Part shown: positions 1 through 8,133 of the stretch, one piece after another
How positions within the stretch are numbered: the first letter of the stretch is position 1
Layout: the number at the start of each line of letters is the position of its first letter
Assembly (NCBI GenBank): GCA_900545605.1
Contig: UQZL01000001.1
Span: 1-64,000, forward strand
DNA: 64,000 nt
Source: an uncultured Collinsella sp.
Lineage (GTDB): Bacteria > Actinomycetota > Coriobacteriia > Coriobacteriales > Coriobacteriaceae
Reading direction: 5' to 3'
Notes under the pieces: model-generated
Told to the model about the DNA's origin: nothing
Seen by the model: only the letters and a program-made list of their open reading frames with translations
The model's database searches: none
Position numbers and translations under genes: made by a program

Positions 1-2
1 TG

Positions 3-92
3 GGCCGCGGCCTCGACGCCAGCGACGGCACCGGCCCGGTGGCGGCCGCGCTCATGCTGCTGCAGCAGCTGGGTGCCAGCGACGACGACTAA
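3..92 (+). CDS. C-terminal end of an unidentified protein (5' truncated)
   Basis: The reading frame is open from the window edge to a TAA stop and gives a 29-residue tail ending in LGASDDD. The tail is Ala/Leu-rich and acidic at its end. No family can be recognised from so short a piece. It is called coding because the frame is uninterrupted, its third positions are GC-rich, and it lies on the same strand as the following gene, about 90 bases away. Confidence 0.5.
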   Translation, partial: GRGLDASDGTGPVAAALMLLQQLGASDDD

Positions 93-179
93 CAAGTAGG
101 GGCGTGGCGGGACGGAGCTATCAGCTGCTCTTTGCCCCGCCGCCTCGCAGGTTGATTCTGACCCCATCGAAAGGAAAGC

Positions 180-1043
180 ATGTCCGGATACATCTATAAG
201 AAAGATGTCGCCATTATCGCGGTTGTCCTGTGTCTTTGTCTGGGCGTGGGCAGTTTCTTCGATTATCAGATCTCGAGCGCGCTGTTCAACATCGGCAGCA
301 TGTACGGCCGCTTTATCGAGGCGGCCGGCGAGCTGCCTTTCGAGCTGACGGCGAGCATCGCGGGCGTTATGCTCGTGCGCTCGGCACGCCCCGATTCCAA
401 GGCGAGCAAGTGGCTCGCTGCGCTGGGCGTTTTGATCAACGTGGGTCTGGTCGGCTACGAGATTATCGGATCGCTGCGCGTCGGCGGCAAGCTTATTGCG
501 TTTCAGCTTGTACTGACGTTTGTGCTGGTCATCGCAGCCAACTTCATCGCCTACCGCCTCACGCGCACGACCGAGCCCGACGAGCTTACGCGCTGGGCGT
601 TGATGGTGCTGGCCGTGTGGGTCGCTCAGGCCATCATCCTCAACGTCATTGTTAAGCCGTTATGGTCGCGCCCGCGCATGCGCGTGATCGAGGTCACGCC
701 GGGGCTCAATTTTCAGCCGTGGTGGGTGATCGGCAACCCCGACAAGTGGGCCTATATCGCCGCCGGCGTGATTAAGGACGGGTTCAAGTCGTTTGCGAGC
801 GGACACACGGCGCATGCGGCGATTGGCCTTATGCTCGCCGGGCTTCCCGCGGCAGCCTTTAAGGAAAAACCTTCGCGTCGCCGCGTGATCTTTTGGGCGG
901 CGGCTGTGATCGCGGCGCTCGTCGCCTTTGGGCGCATCGTGATTGGAGCGCACTTTTTGAGTGACGTGAGCTGCGGTTTTGCCCTGGTACTGGCACTTGA
1001 GTGCCTTGCCGCACGCATTGCCTATCCCAACGGCGTACAATAG
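180..1043 (+). CDS. PAP2-family phosphatase (membrane lipid phosphatase-like)
   Basis: This 287-residue multi-pass membrane protein carries the three phosphatase motifs of the PAP2 superfamily. There is a K...RPR region near residue 160, an SGH motif (FASGHTAH) near residue 205, and G-R-x5-H-x3-D (GRIVIGAHFLSDV) near residue 252, which supplies the catalytic His and Asp. Hydrophobic segments run through the N-terminal half and the C-terminus. Family members remove phosphate from lipid phosphates such as phosphatidic acid or undecaprenyl pyrophosphate at the membrane; which one applies here cannot be read from sequence. The ATG follows an AAAGGA site by five bases. The next gene starts 45 bases downstream, so the two may be cotranscribed. 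Confidence 0.85.
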   Translation: MSGYIYKKDVAIIAVVLCLCLGVGSFFDYQISSALFNIGSMYGRFIEAAGELPFELTASIAGVMLVRSARPDSKASKWLAALGVLINVGLVGYEIIGSLRVGGKLIAFQLVLTFVLVIAANFIAYRLTRTTEPDELTRWALMVLAVWVAQAIILNVIVKPLWSRPRMRVIEVTPGLNFQPWWVIGNPDKWAYIAAGVIKDGFKSFASGHTAHAAIGLMLAGLPAAAFKEKPSRRRVIFWAAAVIAALVAFGRIVIGAHFLSDVSCGFALVLALECLAARIAYPNGVQ

Positions 1044-1088
1044 CTCCGTTTGAATCATCTGGCCGATACCCGGTAAGAGAGGATTGCC

Positions 1089-2114
1089 ATGCTCGCGTTT
1101 AACAACGATTATTCCCACGGCGCACATCCGGCAGTGCTGCAGGCGCTCGTCGACACCAATATGGAGCCGCAGCCCGGCTACGGTACCGATGCGCACACCG
1201 AGCGTGCCAAGCAGCTTATCCGCGAGGCCTGTCAGGCCCCCGATGCCGACGTGTTTTTTCTGGTGGGCGGCACGCAGGCCAACGCGACGGTGATTGACAT
1301 GCTGCTCGCGCCGTACGAGGGCGTCGTTGCTGCCGAGACCGGCCACGTCGCCTGCCACGAGGCGGGCGCCATCGAGTTTGGCGGTCACAAGGTGCTCACC
1401 ATCCCCGGCTACGAGGGCAAGATGCACGCCGAGGATCTGGAGAACTATATCCAGGTGTTCTACGAAAACGAGAGCTACGAGCACACGGTGTTCCCGGGCG
1501 CCGTGTACGTGAGCCTATCGACCGAGTACGGCACGCTGTACTCCAAGGCCGAGCTCGCGGCGATTCACGCAGTGTGCCAGAAGCGCGAGATTCCGCTGTT
1601 TGTGGACGGTGCCCGCCTGGCCTATGCGCTGGCGGCCGATGAGTGCGACATTACCCTGCCCGAGCTGGCGCAGCTGTGCGACGTGTTCTACATCGGCGGC
1701 ACCAAGTGCGGCGCTCTGTGCGGCGAGGCTGTGGTGTTTTGCGGCATGCACACCCCGGCGCATCCCATTCCGCGTATTAAGCAGCACGGCGCGCTGCTTG
1801 CCAAGGGCCGCCTGACGGGTGTGCAGTTCGAGGCCCTTTTTACCGATGGCCTGTATTTTGAGATTGGTCGCCAGGCGATTGAGACCGCTCAGGCGCTGCG
1901 TCGCGTGCTGCACGAGCGCGGCTACCAGTTCTTCTTGGAGACGCCGACCAACCAGCAGTTTGTGATTCTGCCCAACGAGGACATGGCCCGCATTCGCGAG
2001 CATGCCTCGATCGAGTACTGGGAAAAGTACGACGATACTCACACGGTGGTGCGCTTTTGCACCAGCTGGGCCACGACGCAGGAGGATATCGACGCGTTGG
2101 CGGCTGTCCTGTAG
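1089..2114 (+). CDS. threonine aldolase / beta-eliminating lyase family protein
   Basis: The 341-residue protein is a PLP-dependent fold-type I enzyme of the low-specificity L-threonine aldolase group, which splits L-threonine or L-allo-threonine into glycine and acetaldehyde. It starts with the family-typical LAFNNDYSHGAHP. It has FLVGGTQANA for cofactor phosphate contacts, a VDGARLAYA segment containing the PLP-contacting Asp, and a YIGGTKCGAL segment with the lysine expected to form the Schiff base. Its length is normal. An AGAGAGGA ribosome-binding site precedes the ATG, and a strong hairpin terminator follows the stop. Substrate preference is inferred from family only. Confidence 0.85.
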   Translation: MLAFNNDYSHGAHPAVLQALVDTNMEPQPGYGTDAHTERAKQLIREACQAPDADVFFLVGGTQANATVIDMLLAPYEGVVAAETGHVACHEAGAIEFGGHKVLTIPGYEGKMHAEDLENYIQVFYENESYEHTVFPGAVYVSLSTEYGTLYSKAELAAIHAVCQKREIPLFVDGARLAYALAADECDITLPELAQLCDVFYIGGTKCGALCGEAVVFCGMHTPAHPIPRIKQHGALLAKGRLTGVQFEALFTDGLYFEIGRQAIETAQALRRVLHERGYQFFLETPTNQQFVILPNEDMARIREHASIEYWEKYDDTHTVVRFCTSWATTQEDIDALAAVL

Positions 2115-2132
2115 CCTGATGTAATGACAAGG

Positions 2133-2176
2133 GGCCGCCCTGCGCCTGAGCTTGGCGCAGGGCGGCCTTTGCTTTT
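2133..2176 (+). terminator. intrinsic terminator after the aldolase gene
   Basis: A perfect 14-bp GC-rich stem (2133-2146 with 2154-2167) and a 7-base loop are followed by TTTGCTTTT. It closes the unit formed by the PAP2 and aldolase genes. Confidence 0.9.
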
Positions 2177-2191
2177 GGGGAGAAGGGTTGT

Positions 2192-2773
2192 ATGACCGAG
2201 ATGTCCGAGCCGACGATTCGCCTGGCGACGCCCGATGATGCGCCGGCGTTGCTTGCCATCTATGAGCCGTATGTGCGCCAGACGGCGATTACCTGCGAAT
2301 ACGAGGTGCCGAGCGTTGAGGAGTTCGCTGGGCGCATCGAGCGTACGCTCAAGCGCTATCCATATTTGGTGATGGAGTTGGACGGGCGTCCGGTAGGCTA
2401 TGCCTACGTGAGTTCGCTTAACAGCCGCGAGGCGTACGACTGGTCGGTCGAGACATCGATCTACCTGGCGCGCGATGTGCGCCACGGCGGGCTGGGCCGC
2501 AAGCTGCACGACGCGCTCAAGCAATGTCTGATCGCGATGGGCATCACCAACATGTGCGCGCTCATTGCCGTGCCGCACGACAAGGACGACGAGTACCTGA
2601 CGCACAACAGCCAGGATTTCCATGCCCATATGGGATATCGCCTGGTGGGCGCCTTCGACCGCTGCGCCCAAAAGTTCGGCCGCTGGTACGACATGTGCTG
2701 GATGGAGCTGGTCCTGGCCGAGCGCGTCCCTAACCAACCTAAGCCAACCTGGTTCCCCGACCTCCTCGCCTAA
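2192..2773 (+). CDS. GNAT N-acetyltransferase, phosphinothricin-acetyltransferase-like
   Basis: The 193-residue protein belongs to the GNAT fold, Pat/YncA branch. It begins IRLATPDDAPALLAIYEPYV and contains an acetyl-CoA-binding loop of the R-x-x-G-x-G/A type (VRHGGLGRKLHDAL, residues about 90-104). It ends with the GYRLVGAFDR...GRWYDMCWMEL pattern common to this branch. Such enzymes acetylate the amino group of amino-acid-like compounds such as phosphinothricin, methionine sulfoximine or methionine sulfone. A second in-frame ATG lies three codons in; the first is taken because AGAAGGG precedes it. A repeat-derived hairpin begins at the stop codon. Confidence 0.85.
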   Translation: MTEMSEPTIRLATPDDAPALLAIYEPYVRQTAITCEYEVPSVEEFAGRIERTLKRYPYLVMELDGRPVGYAYVSSLNSREAYDWSVETSIYLARDVRHGGLGRKLHDALKQCLIAMGITNMCALIAVPHDKDDEYLTHNSQDFHAHMGYRLVGAFDRCAQKFGRWYDMCWMELVLAERVPNQPKPTWFPDLLA

Positions 2774-2812
2774 AACCACCACAAAGGTGCCTGTCCCCTT
2801 TGTGGTGGTTTT
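2772..2812. repeat. REP-like palindrome, family A copy 1 (also a terminator candidate)
   Basis: A 16-bp perfect stem (2772-2787 with 2797-2812) encloses a short loop. The arms read AAAACCACCACAAAGG and its complement, and the top of the hairpin contains CCTGTCCCC. Closely related copies lie at 10942-10976 and 21021-21057. It overlaps the stop of the acetyltransferase gene, lies between two convergent genes, and could terminate both. Confidence 0.8.
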
Positions 2813-2820
2813 GGTGTTGG

Positions 2821-3543
2821 TTAGCCGATGGGTTCGGTGTATTTGGCACGGTCGGTGCGTTGGATGCGCTTGGAGACATGGAGCGGGCGGCCGTCGGTGT
2901 CGTAGACGTAGTCGGTGATCAGGATTAGTGCCTGCCCGCGCTCGACGTTGAGCAAAAACGCCTCGTTTTGCGAGGCGTAGCACACCTCAAAGGTCTTATG
3001 CCCCTGTGCCGGCGCGCGATGGAATTCTTGGCGCAGCGTCGCGTAGAGCGAACCGTTGATATCGCGATCGATGAGCGTCTCGAAGCTTGGCGGCAGGTAG
3101 GTGGTCTCCAGGCACAGCGGCACGTCGTCCAGGTAGCGCAGACGGACAAGTTTGACGAGCTTGCTGCCCACGGCGGCGTCAAAGAACTTAGCTATGCTGC
3201 CGGCCGCCTTGGCAAAGCCCGAGTCCACGGTGCGCGTGGTGGGCTTCATGCCCTGACCTTCGACCTGCTTGGTATAGCTCGAAAACACTAGGTTGTTCTC
3301 GTGGAGCGCGGGCGTGTCGGCCACAAAGGCGCCACGCCCGCGCTCGGTGCGCACCAGGCCCTCATCAACGAGAACCTTAAGGGCGTGGCGCACGGTGCTG
3401 CGCGACAGCCCCGATTCGTCCATGAGTTCCATCTCGGACGGCAGCTTGTCTCCGCGTGCGTAGATGCCGGCGGCGATGCGGTCACGCAACATGCCCGCCA
3501 AGCGCTCGTATTGGTTCAGTTTCTTTTTAGACGAAGCGTTCAT
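2821..3543 (-). CDS. GntR-family transcriptional regulator, HutC/UTRA type (GntR1)
   Basis: The 240-residue protein has an N-terminal GntR winged helix (YERLAGMLRDRIAAGIY...LPSEMELMDESGLSRSTVRHAL, residues about 12-60). This is followed by a UTRA ligand-binding domain (about 85-235). UTRA domains of this subfamily bind small phosphorylated sugars or related effectors and release DNA. The gene is divergent from a SIS-domain gene at 3749. The intergenic region carries inverted TTGTATGC/GCATACAA boxes, so it most likely controls that gene and itself. The ATG at 3543 fits the usual N-terminal length. Confidence 0.9.
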   Translation of the reverse strand: MNASSKKKLNQYERLAGMLRDRIAAGIYARGDKLPSEMELMDESGLSRSTVRHALKVLVDEGLVRTERGRGAFVADTPALHENNLVFSSYTKQVEGQGMKPTTRTVDSGFAKAAGSIAKFFDAAVGSKLVKLVRLRYLDDVPLCLETTYLPPSFETLIDRDINGSLYATLRQEFHRAPAQGHKTFEVCYASQNEAFLLNVERGQALILITDYVYDTDGRPLHVSKRIQRTDRAKYTEPIG

Positions 3544-3561
3544 GTGATCAACCTGTATCTA

Positions 3562-3711
3562 ACTTGTATGCCTATCTAAGCAAGCATGTATTCAATACAA
3601 CAACAAAACCGCTGGTAGCCAGTTGTCGAAAACCGCATCAGCAAAATATCTAAGACAAATATAGCATACAACTAGTCGACATAACCAAAACATGTATGTA
3701 ACTTGTATGCC
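3562..3711. promoter_or_regulatory. divergent operator region between GntR1 and the SIS gene
   Basis: This AT-rich stretch holds a perfect 13-base palindrome TGTATTCAATACA (3587-3599). It also holds an ACTTGTATGCC box twice in direct orientation (3562-3572 and 3701-3711) and an inverted pair GCATACAA (3664-3671) / TTGTATGC (3703-3710). Paired half-sites of this kind are what HutC-type GntR dimers bind. That GntR1 is the binder is inferred from adjacency. Confidence 0.65.
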
Positions 3712-3748
3712 ATCGAGAGCATCAAACGAGAAGAAAGGCTGATGCACG

Positions 3749-4741
3749 ATGACTACTCAGGAACAGGTTAAGGATGTCGTCTCCCAGGTTTTGGCTGACA
3801 AGGCAGACAAGGGCGGCATCAAGCGCGTCGTGTGGATTGGCGCTGGTGGATCCAACGGCGGCAACTATCCTGCCCAGTACTTTATGGAGCACGAGGCCAC
3901 GCAGGTCGTGAGCTCCAGCTACACCAGCAACGAGTTCGTGCACGCAACCCCTGCCTACGTCAACGAGAACACCCTGGCCGTCGTCGTGTCCATGCGCGGC
4001 ACCAAGGAGACCATCGTCGCCGCCCAGGTCGCCAAGGACCACGGCGCCAGCACCATCGCAATCTATGTTGACGAGTCCGGCCTCACCGAGGTCTGCGACT
4101 ACAAGATCCAGTACGACAGCCTGGCCGTCGATGAGTCCTGCATGGGCCGTACCAACTCCGCCGTCGTGACCATGATCGCCATGGAGCTTACGCAGCAGAC
4201 CGAGGGCTATGCCGAGTACGAAACCGCTATGGCCGCGTTCGACTTGGTCGACCCCATCTATCGCAAGGCCGTCGAGTACACCCGTCCGCTCGCAGCTAAG
4301 TGGGCCGAGCAGAACGTCGACAAGCCCTGCATTAATGTCATGGCTCAGGGTCCGCTTTTTGGTGCCGCTTACATCTTTAGCATCTGCAACGTGCAGGAGA
4401 TGCTGCAGATCGACTCTTGCACCATCAACACCTGCGACTTCTTCCACGGCCCCTTCGAGATCCTGGACAAGCGCACCTCGCTGTTCCAGCTCATCAGCGT
4501 CGGCCGCAGCCGCTGCAACGACGAGCGCGGCATCCGCTTCGTCAACCAGTACGGTGGCGAGCGCGTCTATCAGCTCGACGCCAAGGAGCTCGGCCTCAAC
4601 GACATCAAGGACAGCGTGAGCGAGTACTTCAACCACCTGATCTTTGCCCCGATCCTCAACAACGTCTACATGCGCGCACTCTCTGCCGTCACCCATAAGG
4701 ACTACATGACGCGCCGCTACATGTGGAAGCTGGACTACTAG
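3749..4741 (+). CDS. SIS-domain sugar-phosphate enzyme, fructosamine deglycase-like (SIS1)
   Basis: The 330-residue protein has two sugar isomerase (SIS) domains, as in the FrlB/GfrE/GfrF/FraB deglycases that split Amadori compounds such as fructoselysine 6-phosphate into a sugar phosphate and an amino acid. Visible landmarks are VWIGAGGSNGG near residue 30, SMRGTKET near 85 in place of the usual SxSGxT phosphate loop, NTCDFFHGPFE near 230, and a C-terminal TRRYMWKLDY. The two paralogues in this window have GEYFHGPFE at the same place, so the acidic residue is Asp here rather than Glu. The gene is monocistronic and faces its probable repressor GntR1. Substrate is unknown. Confidence 0.8.
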   Translation: MTTQEQVKDVVSQVLADKADKGGIKRVVWIGAGGSNGGNYPAQYFMEHEATQVVSSSYTSNEFVHATPAYVNENTLAVVVSMRGTKETIVAAQVAKDHGASTIAIYVDESGLTEVCDYKIQYDSLAVDESCMGRTNSAVVTMIAMELTQQTEGYAEYETAMAAFDLVDPIYRKAVEYTRPLAAKWAEQNVDKPCINVMAQGPLFGAAYIFSICNVQEMLQIDSCTINTCDFFHGPFEILDKRTSLFQLISVGRSRCNDERGIRFVNQYGGERVYQLDAKELGLNDIKDSVSEYFNHLIFAPILNNVYMRALSAVTHKDYMTRRYMWKLDY

Positions 4742-4776
4742 GGGATGGAGCAGCCTAACAGCTCGATGTCCTCATA

Positions 4777-4843
4777 AGTTGCGGTGGAATAGTTCCTGTT
4801 TGGGGGTCTGAAGCCTCTATTCAGGAACTATTTCACCGCAACT
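4777..4843. repeat. 22-bp-armed intergenic palindrome (element H), probable SIS1 terminator
   Basis: Arms 4777-4798 and 4822-4843 pair over 22 bp with a single mismatch (AGTTGCGGTG... against ...CACCGCAACT), separated by 23 bases. It lies 35 bases after the SIS1 stop. There is no strong T-run, so it may act as an RNA-stabilising hairpin or a repeat relic rather than a classic terminator. Confidence 0.7.
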
Positions 4844-4858
4844 GAATTCATGGCAGCG

Positions 4859-4980
4859 CTTGGGGACGTTCCTTTTCTGCCGGCAGTTGGGGACAGTCCT
4901 AGTCGTTGGGGACGTTCTTAAATGACTAGTCATCCAAGAACGTCCCCAACGACTACTCATTTAAGTACGTCCCCAATGAG
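4859..4980. repeat. GGGGAC-type repeat cluster, family C copy 1
   Basis: The segment contains TTGGGGACGTTC-like units three times on the + strand and the complement GAACGTCCCCAA / TACGTCCCCAA twice. It folds into nested inverted repeats with TGACTAGTCA at the centre. A similar cluster lies at 13174-13270 and a fragment at 34874-34902. Together with element H it fills most of the 358 bases between SIS1 and the next gene; no small gene was seen in it. Confidence 0.75.
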
Positions 4981-5043
4981 CACCCAATGAGTGTGTGGGC
5001 GATCGGATTTTCCCGCTCGCCGATTTGTGTCTTGAAAAATGTA

Positions 5044-5060
5044 TATAACGACTATAACGT
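5044..5060. promoter_or_regulatory. candidate TATAACG operator before the EamA gene
   Basis: The heptamer TATAACG occurs twice in direct repeat (5044-5050 and 5053-5059). The second copy extends to TATAACGT, the complement of the ACGTTATA box found before the PTS operon (6330-6337) and before GntR2 (12211-12218). The shared box suggests one regulator acts at all three sites. Confidence 0.45.
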
Positions 5061-5099
5061 AGTGTGAAACATATTGGAAACAATACCGAGGAGGCTGCG

Positions 5100-6182
5100 T
5101 TGAAGAAAAGCAATCTGGGCTATGTGCTGGTGCTGGTCGCCGCGCTTATGTGGGGCAGCATCGGAATCTTTGTAAACGGCATCTCGGCCATGGGCGTTTC
5201 ATCCCAGAGCATGGCTGCCTTTCGCTTGTTGGTCGGAGCGCTTATCTTGGCACCGGTCCTGATGTTTATGGGCTGCCGTCCGGGTGAGGGGTCTACCGTG
5301 GCTCAGGGTCCGCTGGCCCTGTTCAAGGCAAGCCCCAAAGAGCTCGTCCCCTGCGCGCTTGTCGGTATCGTCGGTCTGGCCGCCGCCAACACCTGCTATT
5401 ACGAGTGCATGGGCGAGGTCGGCATGTCCACGGCCTCGGTGCTGCTCTACACCTCGCCGGTGTTTGGTGTCATGCTCGGCCGCGTACTTTATCGCGAGGA
5501 CGTGACCCCCAACAAGCTCGTTGCCATTGTCTTTAACATCGTTGGGTGCGTGCTTGCAGTGACCAATGGCGACCTTTCCGGTTTCCATTTTTCGGTTTGG
5601 GGCGTCACGTCGGGCGTGATTGCAGGCCTTTGTGGTGCGTCGCTCGCGGTGTTTAGCCGGATAGCAACCAAGACGGTCCACCCGCTGGCTGTCACGTTTT
5701 GGGGCTTTGTTTTTGGCGGTGCGGTTATGGCGGCTATCGCGGCTCCGTGGCCGGATGTCGCCGCGGCAATGTCGCCACAGCTGCTGCTGCTGTTCCTTGG
5801 CTTTGGACTCATCCCCACAGCTGTGGCCTACATCTTATATATGCAGGGTCTGTCCATGGGGCTCGAGACATCGAAAGTTCCCGTCGTAATGTCATTCGAG
5901 ACGGTCGTCACCGTACTGGTGGGCATTGGCATCTACGCCGAGCCCGCCGGCGCGATCAAGGTTCTGGGCATTGTGCTTGTGCTCGCATCCATCCTGATCA
6001 TGAACACCGACTTCTCCAAGCTGCGCAACAGTGTGTTTGTCGGTCATGTCATTGAGAGCATGACCTTTAAGCCCAACGCGTGGTGGACGGAGAAATCGCA
6101 GGACATGGATCTGTTTAAGGAGCGAACCGGCATCGCGCTGGAGCCCACCGTGCAGGAAAGCCCCTGGTACTTTGTGCGATAG
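5100..6182 (+). CDS. EamA/DMT-family transporter
   Basis: The protein has about ten hydrophobic segments in two EamA repeats (roughly residues 5-140 and 165-300). The repeats start with LGYVLVLVAALMWGSIGIFV. Drug/metabolite transporters of this family move small metabolites or amino acids across the cytoplasmic membrane. A hydrophilic tail of about 55 residues follows the last segment and is longer than usual. TTG at 5100 is chosen because GAGGAGG sits five bases upstream and translation then begins MKKSNLGYV; an in-frame GTG at 5064 would add 12 residues but lacks a good site. The candidate operator upstream links it to the neighbouring PTS genes. Confidence 0.85.
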   Translation: MKKSNLGYVLVLVAALMWGSIGIFVNGISAMGVSSQSMAAFRLLVGALILAPVLMFMGCRPGEGSTVAQGPLALFKASPKELVPCALVGIVGLAAANTCYYECMGEVGMSTASVLLYTSPVFGVMLGRVLYREDVTPNKLVAIVFNIVGCVLAVTNGDLSGFHFSVWGVTSGVIAGLCGASLAVFSRIATKTVHPLAVTFWGFVFGGAVMAAIAAPWPDVAAAMSPQLLLLFLGFGLIPTAVAYILYMQGLSMGLETSKVPVVMSFETVVTVLVGIGIYAEPAGAIKVLGIVLVLASILIMNTDFSKLRNSVFVGHVIESMTFKPNAWWTEKSQDMDLFKERTGIALEPTVQESPWYFVR

Positions 6183-6190
6183 AGGATTGC

Positions 6191-6240
6191 GCGCAGGGTC
6201 TGACCTCGGGTTATCCAGCCAGCGCCGGCCTACCCTGCGC
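6191..6240 (+). terminator. weak hairpin after the EamA gene
   Basis: A 9-bp perfect stem GCGCAGGGT (6191-6199) / ACCCTGCGC (6232-6240) lies just after the stop. The loop is 32 bases and no T-run follows, so termination is uncertain. Confidence 0.4.
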
Positions 6241-6319
6241 CAACGTTTCAAGTACGTTAAACCCGTCAACGGTCGATTTTCACCCGCGAACGGTCTTTAT
6301 ACTAATTAGCAATATAAGC

Positions 6320-6339
6320 AACGTATAAGACGTTATAAT
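6320..6339 (+). promoter_or_regulatory. operator-overlapped -10 element of the PTS operon
   Basis: AACGT-ATAAG-ACGTT (6320-6334) is an inverted repeat. It overlaps GACGTTATA (6329-6337) and a consensus -10 hexamer TATAAT (6334-6339). GACGTTATA is repeated exactly before GntR2 (12210-12218). A repressor bound here would cover the -10 site. The ATG at 6366 has an unusually strong AAAGGAGGAGG site. Confidence 0.55.
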
Positions 6340-6365
6340 GACCATAATGAAAAGGAGGAGGCAAG

Positions 6366-7289
6366 ATGAATCAGATCATTCTCGCATCTCATGGCGGCCT
6401 GGCCGCAGGCGCCAAAGACACGCTCGAGATGGTTCTCGGCGACGTGTCGAACGTCCACGTCGTGTCACTTGCTCGTGACGACAAGGAGCCCATCACCAAT
6501 AAGGTGGACGCCATGATCGCCACGTTCAACGCGGACGACACCGTCTATGTGCTGACCGATATGCTCGGCAGCTCGGTCAACAACAACATGGTCGAGCTTT
6601 CCAAGAACGGCACGAAGTTCACGGTTGTCAGCGGTTTCAACATCCCGCTGGCGCTCACGCTCGCTATGAGCCCCGTCCCCGTCGAGGGCGCCGAGCTCGC
6701 GGCCCTCATCAACGAGGCCCGCAACGGTCTGACCAACCCCAACGCACCGGCCCAGCCCGCCGCGGCTCCCGCCAAGAAGGCCAAGGCGTCCCGTCACAGC
6801 TCCGGTCCCGCCAAGATCGTCCTCGCACGTCTTGACTACCGTCTGCTGCACGGCCAGGTCGTCTTTACCTGGACCACCAAGGTTCAGGCCGAGCGCATCA
6901 TCGTCGTCGACAACGCTGCCGCCAACGATGACATCAAGAAGGGCGCTCTTAAGCTGGCCAAGCCCCAGGGCGTGCGCCTGAACGTCTTCACCGTCGAGCG
7001 TGCCCTCGCCAAGATGGACAAGCTCAACACCCTCGGCGAGCGCGTCATGTTCGTCTTTGGCAACACGGCCGAGATGCTGCAGTTCTGCCAGGGCTACAAG
7101 CTCGACGCCATCAACCTGGGCGCCACCGCCAACCACGACGGCGCCGATCAGGTCGGCGGCAAGGACAGCTCCGTCTTCCTCGACGCCACCCAGAAGGCCG
7201 ACGTCAACCAGCTGCTCGACATGGGCATCAAGCTCTACGTCCAGCAGACCCCTACGTATCAGAGCGTCGACATCGACGCCAAGCTGTAA
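6366..7289 (+). CDS. mannose-family PTS fused EIIA-EIIB component
   Basis: The 307-residue cytoplasmic phosphocarrier joins two PTS domains. Residues 1-122 are EIIA of the mannose family, with phosphorylatable His9 in LASHGGLA. Residues about 123-148 are an Ala/Pro/Lys linker. Residues about 150-307 are EIIB with active His162 in RLDYRLLHGQV. Phosphate passes from HPr to His9, then His162, then the incoming sugar. In many species these domains are separate genes; the ManX-type fusion is an established alternative. It heads an operon with IIC, IID and a SIS-domain enzyme, so the imported phosphorylated compound is probably the substrate of that enzyme. A mannose-family PTS beside SIS deglycases also occurs in the glucoselysine (gfr) system. 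Confidence 0.93.
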   Translation: MNQIILASHGGLAAGAKDTLEMVLGDVSNVHVVSLARDDKEPITNKVDAMIATFNADDTVYVLTDMLGSSVNNNMVELSKNGTKFTVVSGFNIPLALTLAMSPVPVEGAELAALINEARNGLTNPNAPAQPAAAPAKKAKASRHSSGPAKIVLARLDYRLLHGQVVFTWTTKVQAERIIVVDNAAANDDIKKGALKLAKPQGVRLNVFTVERALAKMDKLNTLGERVMFVFGNTAEMLQFCQGYKLDAINLGATANHDGADQVGGKDSSVFLDATQKADVNQLLDMGIKLYVQQTPTYQSVDIDAKL

Positions 7290-7325
7290 TCAACCAGGCT
7301 TTTGCCTGACTGAAAGGAGAAGGGT

Positions 7326-8120
7326 ATGAATACGTTCATCAGTGCGGTGCTCGTCGGCCTCGTCGGCGTGTTCTGCATGTGGGACTCCCGCCTGCTCGGT
7401 CGCCTTAACTTCGAGCAACCCCTCGTTGGCGCTACGCTCGTCGGTCTGCTGTTGGGCGATGTGCCCACCGGCCTTGCCGTCGGTGCCGCCGTCGAGCTCG
7501 TGTCCATGGGCTTGGTGCAGGTCGGCGCCGCCGTTCCGCCCGATATGGTCCTGGGCGGCATCGTGGCCGCTGCCTTTGCGTGCCTGACCGATGCTTCCGC
7601 CGAGACCGCCATGACGATCGCCATCCCGGTCGCCGTCCTGGGTCAGCTCCTCGGCATCGTGTTCCGTTCCATCATCGCCGCCCTCACCCATGTGGCAGAT
7701 AACGCGATCGATAACGGAAAGTTCAAGACCGCCTACCGTATGCACATCTGCGCCGGCTCCGGTCTGTACGCCATCATGTACTTCCTGCCGATCTTCCTCG
7801 CCGTTTTTGTTGGCACCGACCTGGTTCAGGCCATCGTCAACATGGTTCCCGAGTGGCTGTCCACTGGTCTTAACGTTTCGACCAAGATCATGACCGCCTA
7901 CGGCTTGGCCCTGCTGCTCACCATGATGATCAAGAAGGGTATGACTCCGTTCCTGTTCATCGGTTTCCTGCTCGCCGCTTACCTCAACCTGTCCGTCATC
8001 GCGGTCGCTCTGATCGGTGTGTGCCTGGCTGTCGTCTTCATGGGCTTCAAGTTCAACGGTTCCCATGCAGCCGCCGGTGTCGATTCCGACTACGATCCGC
8101 TCGAAGACGACGAAGACTAA
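7326..8120 (+). CDS. mannose-family PTS EIIC component
   Basis: The 264-residue membrane protein matches the ManY/AgaC-type IIC. It starts MNTFISAVLVGLVG and continues with LGDVPTGLAVGAAVELVSMG and VGAAVPPDMVLGGIVAAAFA, which form the conserved family signature. Several hydrophobic segments follow, then an acidic C-terminus (YDPLEDDED). IIC and IID together form the sugar channel. It lies 36 bases after the IIAB gene behind GAAAGGAGAAGG, and the IID ribosome-binding site begins at its stop codon. Confidence 0.93.
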   Translation: MNTFISAVLVGLVGVFCMWDSRLLGRLNFEQPLVGATLVGLLLGDVPTGLAVGAAVELVSMGLVQVGAAVPPDMVLGGIVAAAFACLTDASAETAMTIAIPVAVLGQLLGIVFRSIIAALTHVADNAIDNGKFKTAYRMHICAGSGLYAIMYFLPIFLAVFVGTDLVQAIVNMVPEWLSTGLNVSTKIMTAYGLALLLTMMIKKGMTPFLFIGFLLAAYLNLSVIAVALIGVCLAVVFMGFKFNGSHAAAGVDSDYDPLEDDED

Positions 8121-8133
8121 GGAGGAACACACT

